A stretch of 32,697 nt of DNA from Candidatus Poseidoniaceae archaeon (GCA_949373265.1 CASICT010000042.1:1-32697), one strand, 5' to 3'. Positions 1-8,670 are shown, counted from the stretch's first letter. Numbers and translations: made by a program. Notes: generated from the letters alone by a model not told the origin.

Positions 1-909
1 CCAATTCGTAATACAGAAGAATGAGAATCTAGGGTCTGGTAAATCGATTTTACGTGATCTTTGGTAAGTGATAAATGCAAACATTCGCTTGAACAAACTC
101 TTTGTCACCTCAGATTCAATACTGCCTGAATCCGAACCTCCACCTGTAGCTCCTGCAGAAATCGACATTGAATCTTCGCCAATTCCTAATTGGCTACCCG
201 TGTCACAAATGATTGTATTATAGCCGAGCATAGCGCCCATAAAGGTTCTTTGAGTTCTGATTTCGTTTATGTTATCAAAAAGAATCCTTCTTCCATCTCC
301 TGGAATAATCAAATGCTGGGTAAAAATAACTCGATGGTTAGTGATAGCATAATGGAAACTGCGTTGGTAGAATACGGTGAGTACTACGAATAGTACGGAC
401 CAAAATATTCCAAAAGTTAGGTAGTAGAACTCATCAAGCGGGATGAATCCACTCTCTATAACTCCCAACCTTTCAAGGATGTTATCAATGCTGAGAATCA
501 TCGGTGTAAATGTTACAACGAGTAAATACATTGTAGTCCATTTACCACTTGTTGCACCATTCAGCATTCTGTTAAGCCATGTAATCGCTAACATTACTAC
601 AACAAATCCAAAGTTCCCAACCTTGCCAAAAGAGATAATTCCATCAATGATACTCGACATTGTAGTTCCATCATCCCAATCCATCTCAAACATCCAATGT
701 GCGAACAGTATGAGCAATGCAACACCGTACATTGGTGTAAATGCGAATATAGATGGCTTGATATCTTGAAGAATATCTTCGTCTGAAGTTAGGCGGAACT
801 TATCTCTTAGAGACGCACTGGTATCCTTTTTATCTTCTTTAGGAACTTCCTCAGTAGTTGGAGTTTCGGTTGTTTCTTCTTCGGCAGATGATACTTCCTC
901 GTCGGACAT
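1..909 (-). CDS. Membrane protein with bacterial PH-like (bPH2/YdbS-type) domain, 3' end outside window
   Basis: 303 codons are visible from ATG at 909, with no stop before the window edge, so the C-terminus is missing. The start follows an AAGAGG ribosome binding site. The first ~45 residues are acidic and Glu/Thr-rich. Four hydrophobic segments follow at roughly residues 52-70, 95-112, 123-139 and 160-182. Then comes a stretch matching the YdbS/YdbT-type bacterial PH domain: YAITNHRVIF, then RRILFDNINEIRTQRT, then GAMLGYNTIICDTG. A Gly/Ser-rich loop sits near residue 250. Such proteins are membrane-anchored, and their PH-like domain is thought to mediate protein or lipid contacts; no enzymatic activity is implied. 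It lies 60 bases after the CrtC-like gene at the end of the ABC operon and may be co-transcribed with it. The family call is fairly secure; the function is unknown. Confidence 0.7.
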   Translation of the reverse strand, partial: MSDEEVSSAEEETTETPTTEEVPKEDKKDTSASLRDKFRLTSDEDILQDIKPSIFAFTPMYGVALLILFAHWMFEMDWDDGTTMSSIIDGIISFGKVGNFGFVVVMLAITWLNRMLNGATSGKWTTMYLLVVTFTPMILSIDNILERLGVIESGFIPLDEFYYLTFGIFWSVLFVVLTVFYQRSFHYAITNHRVIFTQHLIIPGDGRRILFDNINEIRTQRTFMGAMLGYNTIICDTGSQLGIGEDSMSISAGATGGGSDSGSIESEVTKSLFKRMFAFITYQRSRKIDLPDPRFSFFCITNW

Positions 910-969
910 AATTACCTCTTCCCATTTCCTAACAAAACATAGTCGATGATGAACCTTGCGGCGGATTTT

Positions 970-2097
970 TCAATGAAGTAGCCCCCATGAATGTTCAGCA
1001 TTACCGCGAATAGTATCCCAATCACTTCGTTTTCTTTTCCCAATTTCATCATCAATCTCTAATTTTATGACATCTAAGGGATATTCATTGTAAGTAAGAT
1101 GTGACCTGATTCCACCGCGAGTAGGTTGGTCAAATGTCCAATGCGCCCGAGTCACAGCTCTCGCTTCGATTCTAATGTCGGTAACACCATTCCACATGTG
1201 GACATGGAATGTTGGTAATCCGTCACTATTGCAGGTTCGCTCTACACGAACTTCGCTAAATTTCTCACTTCTCTGACGCTTAGCATCATGAAATAGTCCA
1301 CCCATCGATAGTGGAGCATGGGCTATATCTCTATTTTTCCAAGGGCGAGAATCTTTAGCGGTTATCGTGGGTGAAATATGAGGCAAAAACCAATCGATAT
1401 ATGAGCCATCATCAAGATGCAACATTCCCCAATACCAAGGCGGAGATGGGGCCTGAACGCACACTTTCTGGAAGTATGCAGTTCCATTAGCCTCTTTTCC
1501 ATCGATGGTTCCGCTGCACAATGCGCCGTGTAGTCTCGAGATACCATAGCCCATTCCCATGCCATACTCCGCCTGGGCTACTTTCAGACTGGACATCGCA
1601 TTATTCCACGGCTTCATTTCTAAATCAAAATCACCATGCTCAGTATCTAATCGCAACCAGAATTTACCTTCATCAGGATTCAATCCCATCGAATATTCCC
1701 GCTCCGTGTGTGAGGCCACAACTCCTCCTTTGCTATGGGGCCATTGCGGGTGATCTTCGGCTAAGACAATAATTCTACATTCTTCAAGGATTAATGGTTC
1801 TATCAATTTCTTACCATCATACCACCATGCAGCAACCATGCCATCCATTCCGATAGCTCCATCATCATCAAATCCGGGCCTACCAACTGGTTTCCACGGA
1901 AATCCATTTACTTCCACTAGGGGGTTATCTTTTGTTGACCACAGCACCATGAGTTGCTTACCGGCTGGATTGCCATCTTCATCATCAAGCATTACTAGCC
2001 ACCACCACCAATCCCATGTCAAATGATGAACTGGTGGGATGTTTTGTAATTTCCACAGGCTTGACAAGTCGCCTTCAAACCGATCTCCTTGTGTCAT
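970..2097 (-). CDS. CrtC/AttH-like (lipocalin-type) protein of the ABC operon
   Basis: A 375-residue protein. The start ATG at 2097 shares one base with the TAA of the upstream permease, so translational coupling is likely; longer in-frame extensions would lie inside the permease gene. No signal peptide or membrane segment is visible. The N-terminal part has a run of four tryptophans in WDWWWWLVMLDDEDG, and the middle has AYFQKVCVQAPSPPWYWGML followed by HLDDGSYIDWF. This pattern of Trp-rich strands and DDG turns resembles the AttH/carotenoid 1,2-hydratase (CrtC) family, which has a double lipocalin-like beta barrel. I infer binding of a hydrophobic ligand, possibly the cargo of the adjacent ABC exporter. 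True CrtC activity is not supported, since no carotenoid genes are nearby. It may instead be an unrelated beta-rich protein. Confidence 0.5.
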   Translation of the reverse strand: MTQGDRFEGDLSSLWKLQNIPPVHHLTWDWWWWLVMLDDEDGNPAGKQLMVLWSTKDNPLVEVNGFPWKPVGRPGFDDDGAIGMDGMVAAWWYDGKKLIEPLILEECRIIVLAEDHPQWPHSKGGVVASHTEREYSMGLNPDEGKFWLRLDTEHGDFDLEMKPWNNAMSSLKVAQAEYGMGMGYGISRLHGALCSGTIDGKEANGTAYFQKVCVQAPSPPWYWGMLHLDDGSYIDWFLPHISPTITAKDSRPWKNRDIAHAPLSMGGLFHDAKRQRSEKFSEVRVERTCNSDGLPTFHVHMWNGVTDIRIEARAVTRAHWTFDQPTRGGIRSHLTYNEYPLDVIKLEIDDEIGKRKRSDWDTIRGNAEHSWGLLH

Positions 2098-3416
2098 TAA
2101 TCCACTTCCTTGCCTTTGAAAATAGTTTGACCGATAAACCACGACATTACTCCTTGGAATAGTAAGACTACAGTTGCGATTACGAACGCAATCCACTCAC
2201 TAACTCCTAGGCCACTATTGCCACTGAATGCCTGAAGAGGTTCTGCGCCTGGAAGTGCGGCGTATTGGCTTTCTCCCAGCCAATTCTCTTCTCCTTGTCC
2301 ACCGCCCCATAATCCCGATTCAATTAGTTGCCAATTATCAGGCCAGCAAATAGCGGCTCCCGAATCAACGAGAATCATCCCCCAGCCGATTACGGAGATG
2401 TAACGGATTGGAGAATCTCCGCCGCCAATAAGCGATACGAAAGCCATTCCTAATTCCCACGAAGCGAAAATAATAGCAAGAATAACTCCATTTTTCCAGA
2501 TAATACCAAATCCGCAAAATATGGTGCCATATACCAATGAAACCATCATCGCAGACCATGCAATCGACATCCAAACTCCAATGTCAGACCATCTGTAAAA
2601 TCCATCACCTGGCCCCGTAAAGCCCGTGATAAGAGCGAGTATGAAACAGAGGCTGAGAATAAATGGCCAGGTAATTCCTAAGTATCCAAGCATTCGATAA
2701 AGTAGAACTTCACCTCTGGCTATTGGCTTGGCAAGCATGTAGTGAATTGTTCCCTCAGTCATTTCTTCTCTGATTAAACCAGTCGCTAAAAATAATGGCA
2801 GGAATATCCCTAGGAGATAAACTATGCCGAATTTACCGATTCCTAGTATGAATGCTCTGTGGCCTGCTTCTTTCCCGTATTTGTCTTCGTCAGGGTCTTC
2901 GTCCACATTGTTATCCGCTTCAACATCTACGGTTCCATTTAACAAATCAATCGTTACAATAATGTCGCAGTCAACGTTGTTGTTATTGCCGTCACGTTGG
3001 CTACTTGTATCTTGACTGAGACAGTCTCCATCATCATCTTTCCCAACATAGTTCTCACCATCTGCTAAATTGTCCCATTCAATATCGTCTTCATTTATCC
3101 ATTTTTCTGGTGGGTCTGGTTCAACACCAATCGGGAATGATGCATCCGAATTTGGATTAGTACCCTCTAGCCTCTCTTGGCCATCAGGGTAGCCATCACC
3201 ATCCGTGTCAAAGGAATCTCCATCGTTATCGATTGCTTCAATTTCAGTATTCATCGCTTCAATGTAGAATAATAACATCAGGAATACTGCACACACAGAT
3301 GCCCCCATCACTACCCAAGTTGATATCCGAGTTCTATACTGTCGCATAGTGAATTCGGCAATAGCCGTAGATTTACGGTCCAACTTGGACCAGATAGTAT
3401 CCATGCGACTACTCAT
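2097..3416 (-). CDS. ABC-2 type transporter permease with calcium-motif extracytoplasmic loop
   Basis: A 439-residue permease. Its ATG overlaps the stop of the ATPase gene (ATGA). One transmembrane segment (about residues 33-52) precedes a ~130-residue acidic loop (about 55-183), and five or more hydrophobic segments follow from residue 187 to the end. The sequence LIREEMTEGTIHYMLAKPIA is the typical ABC-2/NosY-like motif after the second membrane helix (EExxGT...L.KPI.R). The loop contains DNDGDSFDTDGDGYPDGQE followed by GTNPNSDA, a thrombospondin type 3-like calcium-binding pattern, and a second Asp/Asn-rich stretch. The first helix plus a big loop outside the membrane is normal ABC-2 topology, but a calcium-repeat loop is unusual. 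It probably pairs with the ATPase encoded just upstream. The substrate is unknown. Confidence 0.85.
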   Translation of the reverse strand: MSSRMDTIWSKLDRKSTAIAEFTMRQYRTRISTWVVMGASVCAVFLMLLFYIEAMNTEIEAIDNDGDSFDTDGDGYPDGQERLEGTNPNSDASFPIGVEPDPPEKWINEDDIEWDNLADGENYVGKDDDGDCLSQDTSSQRDGNNNNVDCDIIVTIDLLNGTVDVEADNNVDEDPDEDKYGKEAGHRAFILGIGKFGIVYLLGIFLPLFLATGLIREEMTEGTIHYMLAKPIARGEVLLYRMLGYLGITWPFILSLCFILALITGFTGPGDGFYRWSDIGVWMSIAWSAMMVSLVYGTIFCGFGIIWKNGVILAIIFASWELGMAFVSLIGGGDSPIRYISVIGWGMILVDSGAAICWPDNWQLIESGLWGGGQGEENWLGESQYAALPGAEPLQAFSGNSGLGVSEWIAFVIATVVLLFQGVMSWFIGQTIFKGKEVD

Positions 3417-4402
3417 ATTGAGCCCCCTGTTAGATACATTAGAATGGATTGAAGATCATCATCTGGATTATCAATTCCTGTGACGCTGAGTTCACTATCG
3501 ACAATGATTTGAGGAAGTTTTTCGTGTACTTGACCAAGATGTTTAGTTTCAATTAGAAGTTTTCCGGGATTTGCAAATGAAATTCCAGTTACTTCATTAA
3601 GTCCAATAATACTCTTCGCCAATTCTCTAGGGTCATTACAGTCTAGTACGATTTTGTGAGGGTGTTTGTCCAGCATTTCTCTGATTGCATGTGAGTTTCC
3701 TAAAGCAAGGACTCGGCCGCGATGTAAGATTACAATTTGTTCAGTAATACGTTCTATTTCATGCAATATATGACTTGAAACCAATACAGTCCTACCCATT
3801 GCTCCCAATTGCTTAATCACATTCATGATCGTTGTGCGGGCAAGTGGGTCGCATCCTTGAAGTGGCTCATCTAGAATAATCAATTCAGGGTCATTTACCA
3901 ATGCATGAGCGATCTTAACTCTCTGCCTCATACCTTTGGAGAATTGTCCTACCCGCTTGTGCATAACTTCCTCTAAAGAAACGAATTCCAAGACCCTTGT
4001 TGCTTCTCTACTAGCCTCATCTCTAGTCATTCCGTGCAAACGAGCGAATGTTGTAATGAAGTCAAAAGCAGTCATCCAGTCATACATTTTTTCATGCTCA
4101 GGCACGAAACCAACCCGTGAATAAGGTGCTGGGTTTTTCCAGGGGTCTGTTCCAAATAATCTGACTGCACCGGAACTTGGTTTGATTTTACCCATCATCA
4201 ATTTGAATAATGTTGATTTCCCAGCACCATTCATTCCTAGAATACCGGTTACTCCTCCTGATATTCCAATGGAAATCCCTCCTAGTGCATTGATTCTTCC
4301 ATAAGTCTTTGACACCCTGTCAAACATTACAACTGGAGTATTATTGTCGGGTTGCCATTGTTGGGTTTCGGCTTTACCATGTTGTGTCATGTCAGGCATC
4401 AT
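3413..4402 (-). CDS. ABC transporter ATP-binding protein
   Basis: A 329-residue ABC ATPase of the ABC-2/NosF-CcmA class. Walker A is GMNGAGKST (residues 56-64), the signature is FSKGMRQRVKIAHAL, and Walker B is LIILDEP followed by LQGCDP and a switch His in LVSSHILHE. The region after residue ~225 is the C-terminal extension common in exporters of this type. The first ~25 residues (Gln/Asp-rich) precede the usual start of the domain. The ATG at 4402 overlaps the stop of the upstream permease gene; a second ATG at 4399 is an alternative. It most likely energises the permease encoded next. The family is certain; the cargo is not. Confidence 0.92.
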   Translation of the reverse strand: MMPDMTQHGKAETQQWQPDNNTPVVMFDRVSKTYGRINALGGISIGISGGVTGILGMNGAGKSTLFKLMMGKIKPSSGAVRLFGTDPWKNPAPYSRVGFVPEHEKMYDWMTAFDFITTFARLHGMTRDEASREATRVLEFVSLEEVMHKRVGQFSKGMRQRVKIAHALVNDPELIILDEPLQGCDPLARTTIMNVIKQLGAMGRTVLVSSHILHEIERITEQIVILHRGRVLALGNSHAIREMLDKHPHKIVLDCNDPRELAKSIIGLNEVTGISFANPGKLLIETKHLGQVHEKLPQIIVDSELSVTGIDNPDDDLQSILMYLTGGSI

Positions 4403-5448
4403 TCTCTAGTCACCTCCAGAGATGATACGCGATTTGCCAGCAAATATAGGGACAGTCCATTGATTACAATTACTGAAATCAGACTCCATACCCATGGATG
4501 GTCATATGTCATTTCGGTTCCAATCATCGCTTGGCATACATGTGCTACTGCATCATATGGTGAGATGACATAGAGCACTGATTTGTCAAATATCCCATCG
4601 ATGATAGCAGCCATTGAACGTGTTCCCATCAATATTGCAATCAATCCTATCGCTGGGAAAAAGCGGCCCCTGGAAACACTTGAAAGCGCTAATCCGATTG
4701 AAGTATAGGTTATCGAAAGAAGTATTCCGCACAAAAATGCGGCAATAAACATTGGAAATGTATCGATAATCCAAGACCATCCTTTACCCATTACCAATAT
4801 GTCTACGAAATAGTAAACAGCTAGTGTCCCATTGATTATGAATAGTAAAATAAGAGCGACAGATAGGTATTTCATGGCAGCATAATCAAAGCGATTTATC
4901 GGTCTAGAGAAGTACATTGCACTAGTTCCATGAGACCTATCTTCAGAAATCATTCCACCTACAAGTAAAGCGGCTACTATTGGGTAATAGAGAATATTAC
5001 GTGGGAAGAAACCCATCACATGACCATACATATTGTCGCGATTTACTCCCCATATGTCGTATAGAGTGGTGTCGCCAATCATGCCAAATAACAATGCCAT
5101 CGCAACATCTGTCAACGATGCAATGATAACAAAAAATATGAATAATTTTGTCGGTATATTCCACGGCCTGTGACCTTTCTTGAAAATGCCTAATACGTGG
5201 TGGCGCAAGATTGCCCAGTTCCTCATCCACCTGGGGTTTAGTGTGCCTTCCCATGGTTTGTATATTTGTTCGAATACTTGGCCCTCTTGTGATGAAGAAA
5301 CCTGGGCATTACTTTCAGCATCACCGTCGCCAGCAGACCACGCTGCTTGCATCTTTGTTTGACCAGTTACTGGTGTCTCAGCACCAAATGTACTCTCTTT
5401 TGACTGGACGGGTTCAAATGGATTCTCCTCCGAATTATTTTCCATCAT
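4399..5448 (-). CDS. ABC-2 type transporter permease
   Basis: A 349-residue membrane protein. A ~90-residue polar cytoplasmic N-terminus, unusually long for an ABC-2 permease, ends in NWAILRHHVLGIFKKGHRPW. About six hydrophobic segments follow. The motif GGMISEDRSHGTSAMYFSRP matches the conserved ABC-2 signature after the second helix (E-R..GT...Y.SRPI.R). The ATG at 5448 overlaps the TGA of the upstream ATPase gene (ATGA); a second ATG at 5445 is possible. Its partner should be the ATPase at 5445-6407. The operon therefore encodes two distinct ATPase/permease pairs, which could form one heteromeric exporter or two related ones. Confidence 0.87.
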   Translation of the reverse strand: MMENNSEENPFEPVQSKESTFGAETPVTGQTKMQAAWSAGDGDAESNAQVSSSQEGQVFEQIYKPWEGTLNPRWMRNWAILRHHVLGIFKKGHRPWNIPTKLFIFFVIIASLTDVAMALLFGMIGDTTLYDIWGVNRDNMYGHVMGFFPRNILYYPIVAALLVGGMISEDRSHGTSAMYFSRPINRFDYAAMKYLSVALILLFIINGTLAVYYFVDILVMGKGWSWIIDTFPMFIAAFLCGILLSITYTSIGLALSSVSRGRFFPAIGLIAILMGTRSMAAIIDGIFDKSVLYVISPYDAVAHVCQAMIGTEMTYDHPWVWSLISVIVINGLSLYLLANRVSSLEVTRE

Positions 5449-6407
5449 GAGACACCACCTAGCAAATCTTCGCTACTCTTGACATCGTGGCCTAGTCTTT
5501 CCATTATTACCAAAAATAAGTCTTCTAAACTGGCTTCATGGTCATGCATTCTCCTAACCTGAGAGCCTACTTTTGCAGCTGTCTGTAAAATTTGGTTGTA
5601 AGTCTCCTCACCGGAATGCCCCACTCTCATGATTCGGCCTTCACGCCTAACTTTCATGCCACCATCAGTAAGCGCTTCTTCCATTTTGCTAGCAGCGCCC
5701 CAGACATGGATCTCAACTTCTTTATCTATTGCCTTTAAGTCGTCAATTTTACCCTGGGCCGCTAGTTTTCCTTTGTGTAAAAGGACAATATTATCGCACA
5801 CCCTTTCTACGTCATCCATCAGATGAGATGCCATCAATACGGAGCGGTTACCGCTCTTAACCGTAGTTTCCAATGTTTCTAGCATGAAGTTTCTAGCCAG
5901 AGCGTCAAGTCCATTGCTTGGTTCATCAGCAATTATGAGTGCGGGGTCGTGAATTAATGCGCATGCAAGTTTAGTCGCTTGCTTCATCCCTGTTGAAAAA
6001 GTAGAAACCTTACGATACCTTTGTTCTCCAAGTCCAACATATTCCAGAGATTGGTGTGCTCTTTGAAGGGCTACGTTCGGGTTCATGCCAATCAATTCAC
6101 CACTGTATCGGACTTGATGGATAGCCTCCATTCCGGGATTAAGTGCCTCGTATTCGGGCATATACCCGATGCGTTGTCGGATTTGGTCTCCCTGGGTTCT
6201 AATATCGAATCCAAGGACCTTACCTTCACCCGAGGTTAACTGGATTAAACCAAGCATTGTTTTGAGGAAAGTAGACTTGCCTGCCCCATTTGGCCCGAGT
6301 AATCCGGTTGCTCCTTGTTCAATCTTGATGTCGAGAGAATCTAGTGCGACATGCGGGCCATATGATTTGGTTAGAGCTGTCGATTCAATAATCAAGTCTC
6401 TTACCAT
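5445..6407 (-). CDS. ABC transporter ATP-binding protein (first gene of the exporter operon)
   Basis: A 320-residue ABC ATPase. Walker A is GPNGAGKST (residues 38-46), the signature is FSTGMKQATKLACAL, and Walker B is LIIADEPSNGLD, with the switch His in LMASHLMDD. Walker B has Ala before the Asp-Glu, a mild variation. The 80-residue C-terminal extension is typical of ABC-2 exporter ATPases. No clear ribosome binding site precedes ATG 6407, and an AT-rich ATATTC lies about 26-32 bases upstream in the coding direction, so a leaderless transcript is plausible. A perfect hairpin at 6440-6456 sits just beyond. It heads the operon of five tightly overlapping genes running to 970. Confidence 0.92.
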   Translation of the reverse strand: MVRDLIIESTALTKSYGPHVALDSLDIKIEQGATGLLGPNGAGKSTFLKTMLGLIQLTSGEGKVLGFDIRTQGDQIRQRIGYMPEYEALNPGMEAIHQVRYSGELIGMNPNVALQRAHQSLEYVGLGEQRYRKVSTFSTGMKQATKLACALIHDPALIIADEPSNGLDALARNFMLETLETTVKSGNRSVLMASHLMDDVERVCDNIVLLHKGKLAAQGKIDDLKAIDKEVEIHVWGAASKMEEALTDGGMKVRREGRIMRVGHSGEETYNQILQTAAKVGSQVRRMHDHEASLEDLFLVIMERLGHDVKSSEDLLGGVS

Positions 6408-6439
6408 ATTGGGGCTACATCGAGATGGGCCCTTGAATA

Positions 6440-6456
6440 TGCCCCTATTAGGGGCA
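6440..6456. repeat. Perfect inverted repeat TGCCCC-TATTA-GGGGCA
   Basis: Six-base perfect arms flank a five-base loop. The TAA stop codon of the tgtA-like gene (6448-6450) falls inside it, and its edge is 33 bases upstream of the ABC operon start at 6407. No T-run follows on either strand, so a bacterial-type intrinsic terminator is unlikely. It could be an operator for the ABC operon, a 3'-end processing hairpin for the upstream mRNA, or chance. Confidence 0.5.
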
Positions 6457-8619
6457 GCCTTCTCTCACTTTTACAGCTATACCTTTTGTGAAGGATTCCA
6501 TCTCAGAAGAAGTTGCTTGTGAGCGACCAATTGCCAGTAGTTTTCCCACTGAATTTACAATGAGAACCGACTCGCCAGGTCTGGTCCAAGAGTCACATCC
6601 TAAGACAAATCCGTGCATCACATTCCGCCCCTCTTTGACAAATGGTTCAGCATCATCATCAACAACAACCCAAGCAGGACCTTTACCAGGGTGCAGAGAT
6701 AAATCAGATGAGTCGAATCCTTCAGGAGTCTTAGTTTTGCGAAGCGCATGAAGTTTGAGCGCTCCATCCACTGTCAATGACATCCCACCTTCTGCCAATC
6801 TTGGGGAGAATAGATGCAATCCCTTTGCGTCTATTACATTCCTGATTCGACTAGTTCGACTCATCACAAATGTAGCACCTTCACACAAATCGACAGCATC
6901 CTTCAGTTCGACATTACAAAGAACACACAACTTGTCCACAATCTGAGCCCTCTTTTTGACATCTGTATCACGGTCTACTGGTTCAATTCCAAGTGCCTCA
7001 AAGGTCCGGATGTGTAATTCCTCAGTATCTGAAATATCGATAGGAATTAATTTCCTATCATGAATTCCAAGTCTTTCTAATTCCCTTTGAATCCAAGAGT
7101 AATCCGGACTACGATTCCACAACCAATCTGGGCCTTCAATATGCGCCCAAGGGTTGAGATCTTCCAAGCCCCAAGGGACTAATCCGAGAGGGGTTAGAAC
7201 AAATATTTCAAAATCTGTTGTGCAAAGACGGTCGACTAATTCGCCAACTCTTTCTCTCCAAGGTGCGCTTGCGCCATGGAATACAATTACATCGCCCGAT
7301 TTGCGTGACCGCCACCTTGAGAATAATCTTCTTCTAGCCATTTCAATATGCGGTCTTTGATGAGTATCTGTGCCACCCCATGATTCGCCTCCATTTCTAG
7401 GCGTAATTTGTGAGTTAACCAGCCAATCCCAATTTTCTTCCCATTTTCCAATTTCTTCACGGGTTTCTTTTGATGCCGATATTTCATCTAGCATAATTGG
7501 GTCCATTGGCGAGTGTGCTGGGTTTGTAACCAGCCATAAAAACGCTTCACGTAAAGCAGGGTGCTCATGGCTTCGTCTTTCTGCCAGTCGCCAAATAGTG
7601 CCATTTCTAATCGCTTGCCGGCACCTCGACATTTCTTGAAGTGTTACTTCAAGGTTAAATTTCGAGAGTAAAACCGTACGTTCTTGTTTTTTCATTTTTC
7701 GTACTTCAGCCGGAGATATGTTTGAAATAGCCGGCATAATAATCGGCCATTCTTCGATTTCAGAAATTCTCTCAGTACCCCATGGGGTCAACAGGCGACC
7801 ATCGCGTGCAAACAAAACATAAGCCGCAGAATCGAATAGGTCAGCACCCATTGCAACCAGCATAGGGAATAGCATAGGATGGCCACATCCAAACATGTGA
7901 ACTGGTTTATTTGGTGAAAGGTTAGATTTGCTGGCAAGCATTATTTTTGCTAAGTCACGATATTTTTGTTGTTCCATTATTGGTACAATTCCACCTATTG
8001 GATGTACTGCGAAATCAAGTTCACTCATTCCTTTAGCACTCTTTATCCGAAGTTTGGGAAATAGTCCTCCTTGGATTGGACCGTTCAACATGACTCCGTT
8101 AGCAGTTTCAAGTGATACACTTGCTCGTTTGATGGTCTCATCAACGGCTTTCTCGACCTGGGAATAGGTCATGTCTGGCGTTGTAAACACATCAAGCATT
8201 GTTGCTATGTCCACTCCTATGTCTTTTTGAAATTGTACAATTTCTTCAACTCCAACTTCAACATCCCCATAGATGTATGATTGAAATGTCCCCGAATCTG
8301 TCATTATGACTCCAGGGTAATCAATTAGGGAATGTACTCCCTCTGCTAGTGCTTTTTCCTTTAGATTTTCATGTTTCCAAATTACATATGAGTTTGTAAT
8401 AAGGGCTTGAATACCGTACTTATCCCACATTTCTCTTGGTTCAATAGTACGAATATTTGGGTTGATTACAGGTAGGAGGCAAGGCGTTTCTAAAATGCCG
8501 TGGGCTGTGTGTAATTTTCCTAGTCTTGCTTGCCCATCTCGGCTAATAATTTGGAAGCGTCCCTCGTCCTTTTCACGACATTTTGAGGGGTCATCGCGTC
8601 GACCTTCTTGCCACTTCAT
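6448..8619 (-). CDS. tgtA: Archaeal tRNA-guanine transglycosylase-like protein (TgtA) lacking the zinc site
   Basis: A 723-residue protein. The family swaps guanine-15 of archaeal tRNAs for preQ0, the first tRNA step to archaeosine. The catalytic TIM-barrel domain (about residues 20-350) has TDSGTFQ (general base Asp108), LNGPIQGG, HPIGGIVP, FGCGHPM and LFDSAAYVLFARDGR (nucleophile Asp263). The centre matches the extra archaeal C-terminal domains, including a segment like the domain shared with ArcS. Residues ~645-723 are a PUA RNA-binding domain. The family's zinc ligands (CxCxxC plus His, in PCSCPVC and LALHNLW of Pyrococcus) align here to Ile293, Met295, Ile298 and Phe321, so zinc binding should be lost. 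It is also longer than the ~580-residue Pyrococcus enzyme. ArcS's own amidinotransferase motif is not seen, so TgtA fits better. ATG 8619 is used; no close in-frame alternative exists. Confidence 0.85.
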   Translation of the reverse strand: MKWQEGRRDDPSKCREKDEGRFQIISRDGQARLGKLHTAHGILETPCLLPVINPNIRTIEPREMWDKYGIQALITNSYVIWKHENLKEKALAEGVHSLIDYPGVIMTDSGTFQSYIYGDVEVGVEEIVQFQKDIGVDIATMLDVFTTPDMTYSQVEKAVDETIKRASVSLETANGVMLNGPIQGGLFPKLRIKSAKGMSELDFAVHPIGGIVPIMEQQKYRDLAKIMLASKSNLSPNKPVHMFGCGHPMLFPMLVAMGADLFDSAAYVLFARDGRLLTPWGTERISEIEEWPIIMPAISNISPAEVRKMKKQERTVLLSKFNLEVTLQEMSRCRQAIRNGTIWRLAERRSHEHPALREAFLWLVTNPAHSPMDPIMLDEISASKETREEIGKWEENWDWLVNSQITPRNGGESWGGTDTHQRPHIEMARRRLFSRWRSRKSGDVIVFHGASAPWRERVGELVDRLCTTDFEIFVLTPLGLVPWGLEDLNPWAHIEGPDWLWNRSPDYSWIQRELERLGIHDRKLIPIDISDTEELHIRTFEALGIEPVDRDTDVKKRAQIVDKLCVLCNVELKDAVDLCEGATFVMSRTSRIRNVIDAKGLHLFSPRLAEGGMSLTVDGALKLHALRKTKTPEGFDSSDLSLHPGKGPAWVVVDDDAEPFVKEGRNVMHGFVLGCDSWTRPGESVLIVNSVGKLLAIGRSQATSSEMESFTKGIAVKVREGCP

Positions 8620-8670
8620 GTTTGCCCGTCATACCCTTTGGGCATCAACCTTCTTGTTCTCAAACAATGA

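Noticed and set aside
2098..2196. N-terminal extension of the CrtC-like frame into the permease gene
   Set aside because: It would overlap the coding end of the permease by about 100 bases. ATG 2097 sits exactly at the permease stop, the overlap style used across this operon.
6440..6456. Intrinsic (rho-independent-like) terminator of the tgtA gene
   Set aside because: The hairpin is perfect but no T-run follows on either strand, and archaeal termination relies on T-runs.
6448..8619. Archaeosine synthase ArcS instead of TgtA
   Set aside because: A central segment resembles a domain shared with ArcS, but the TgtA catalytic aspartates are present and the ArcS amidinotransferase motif was not found.
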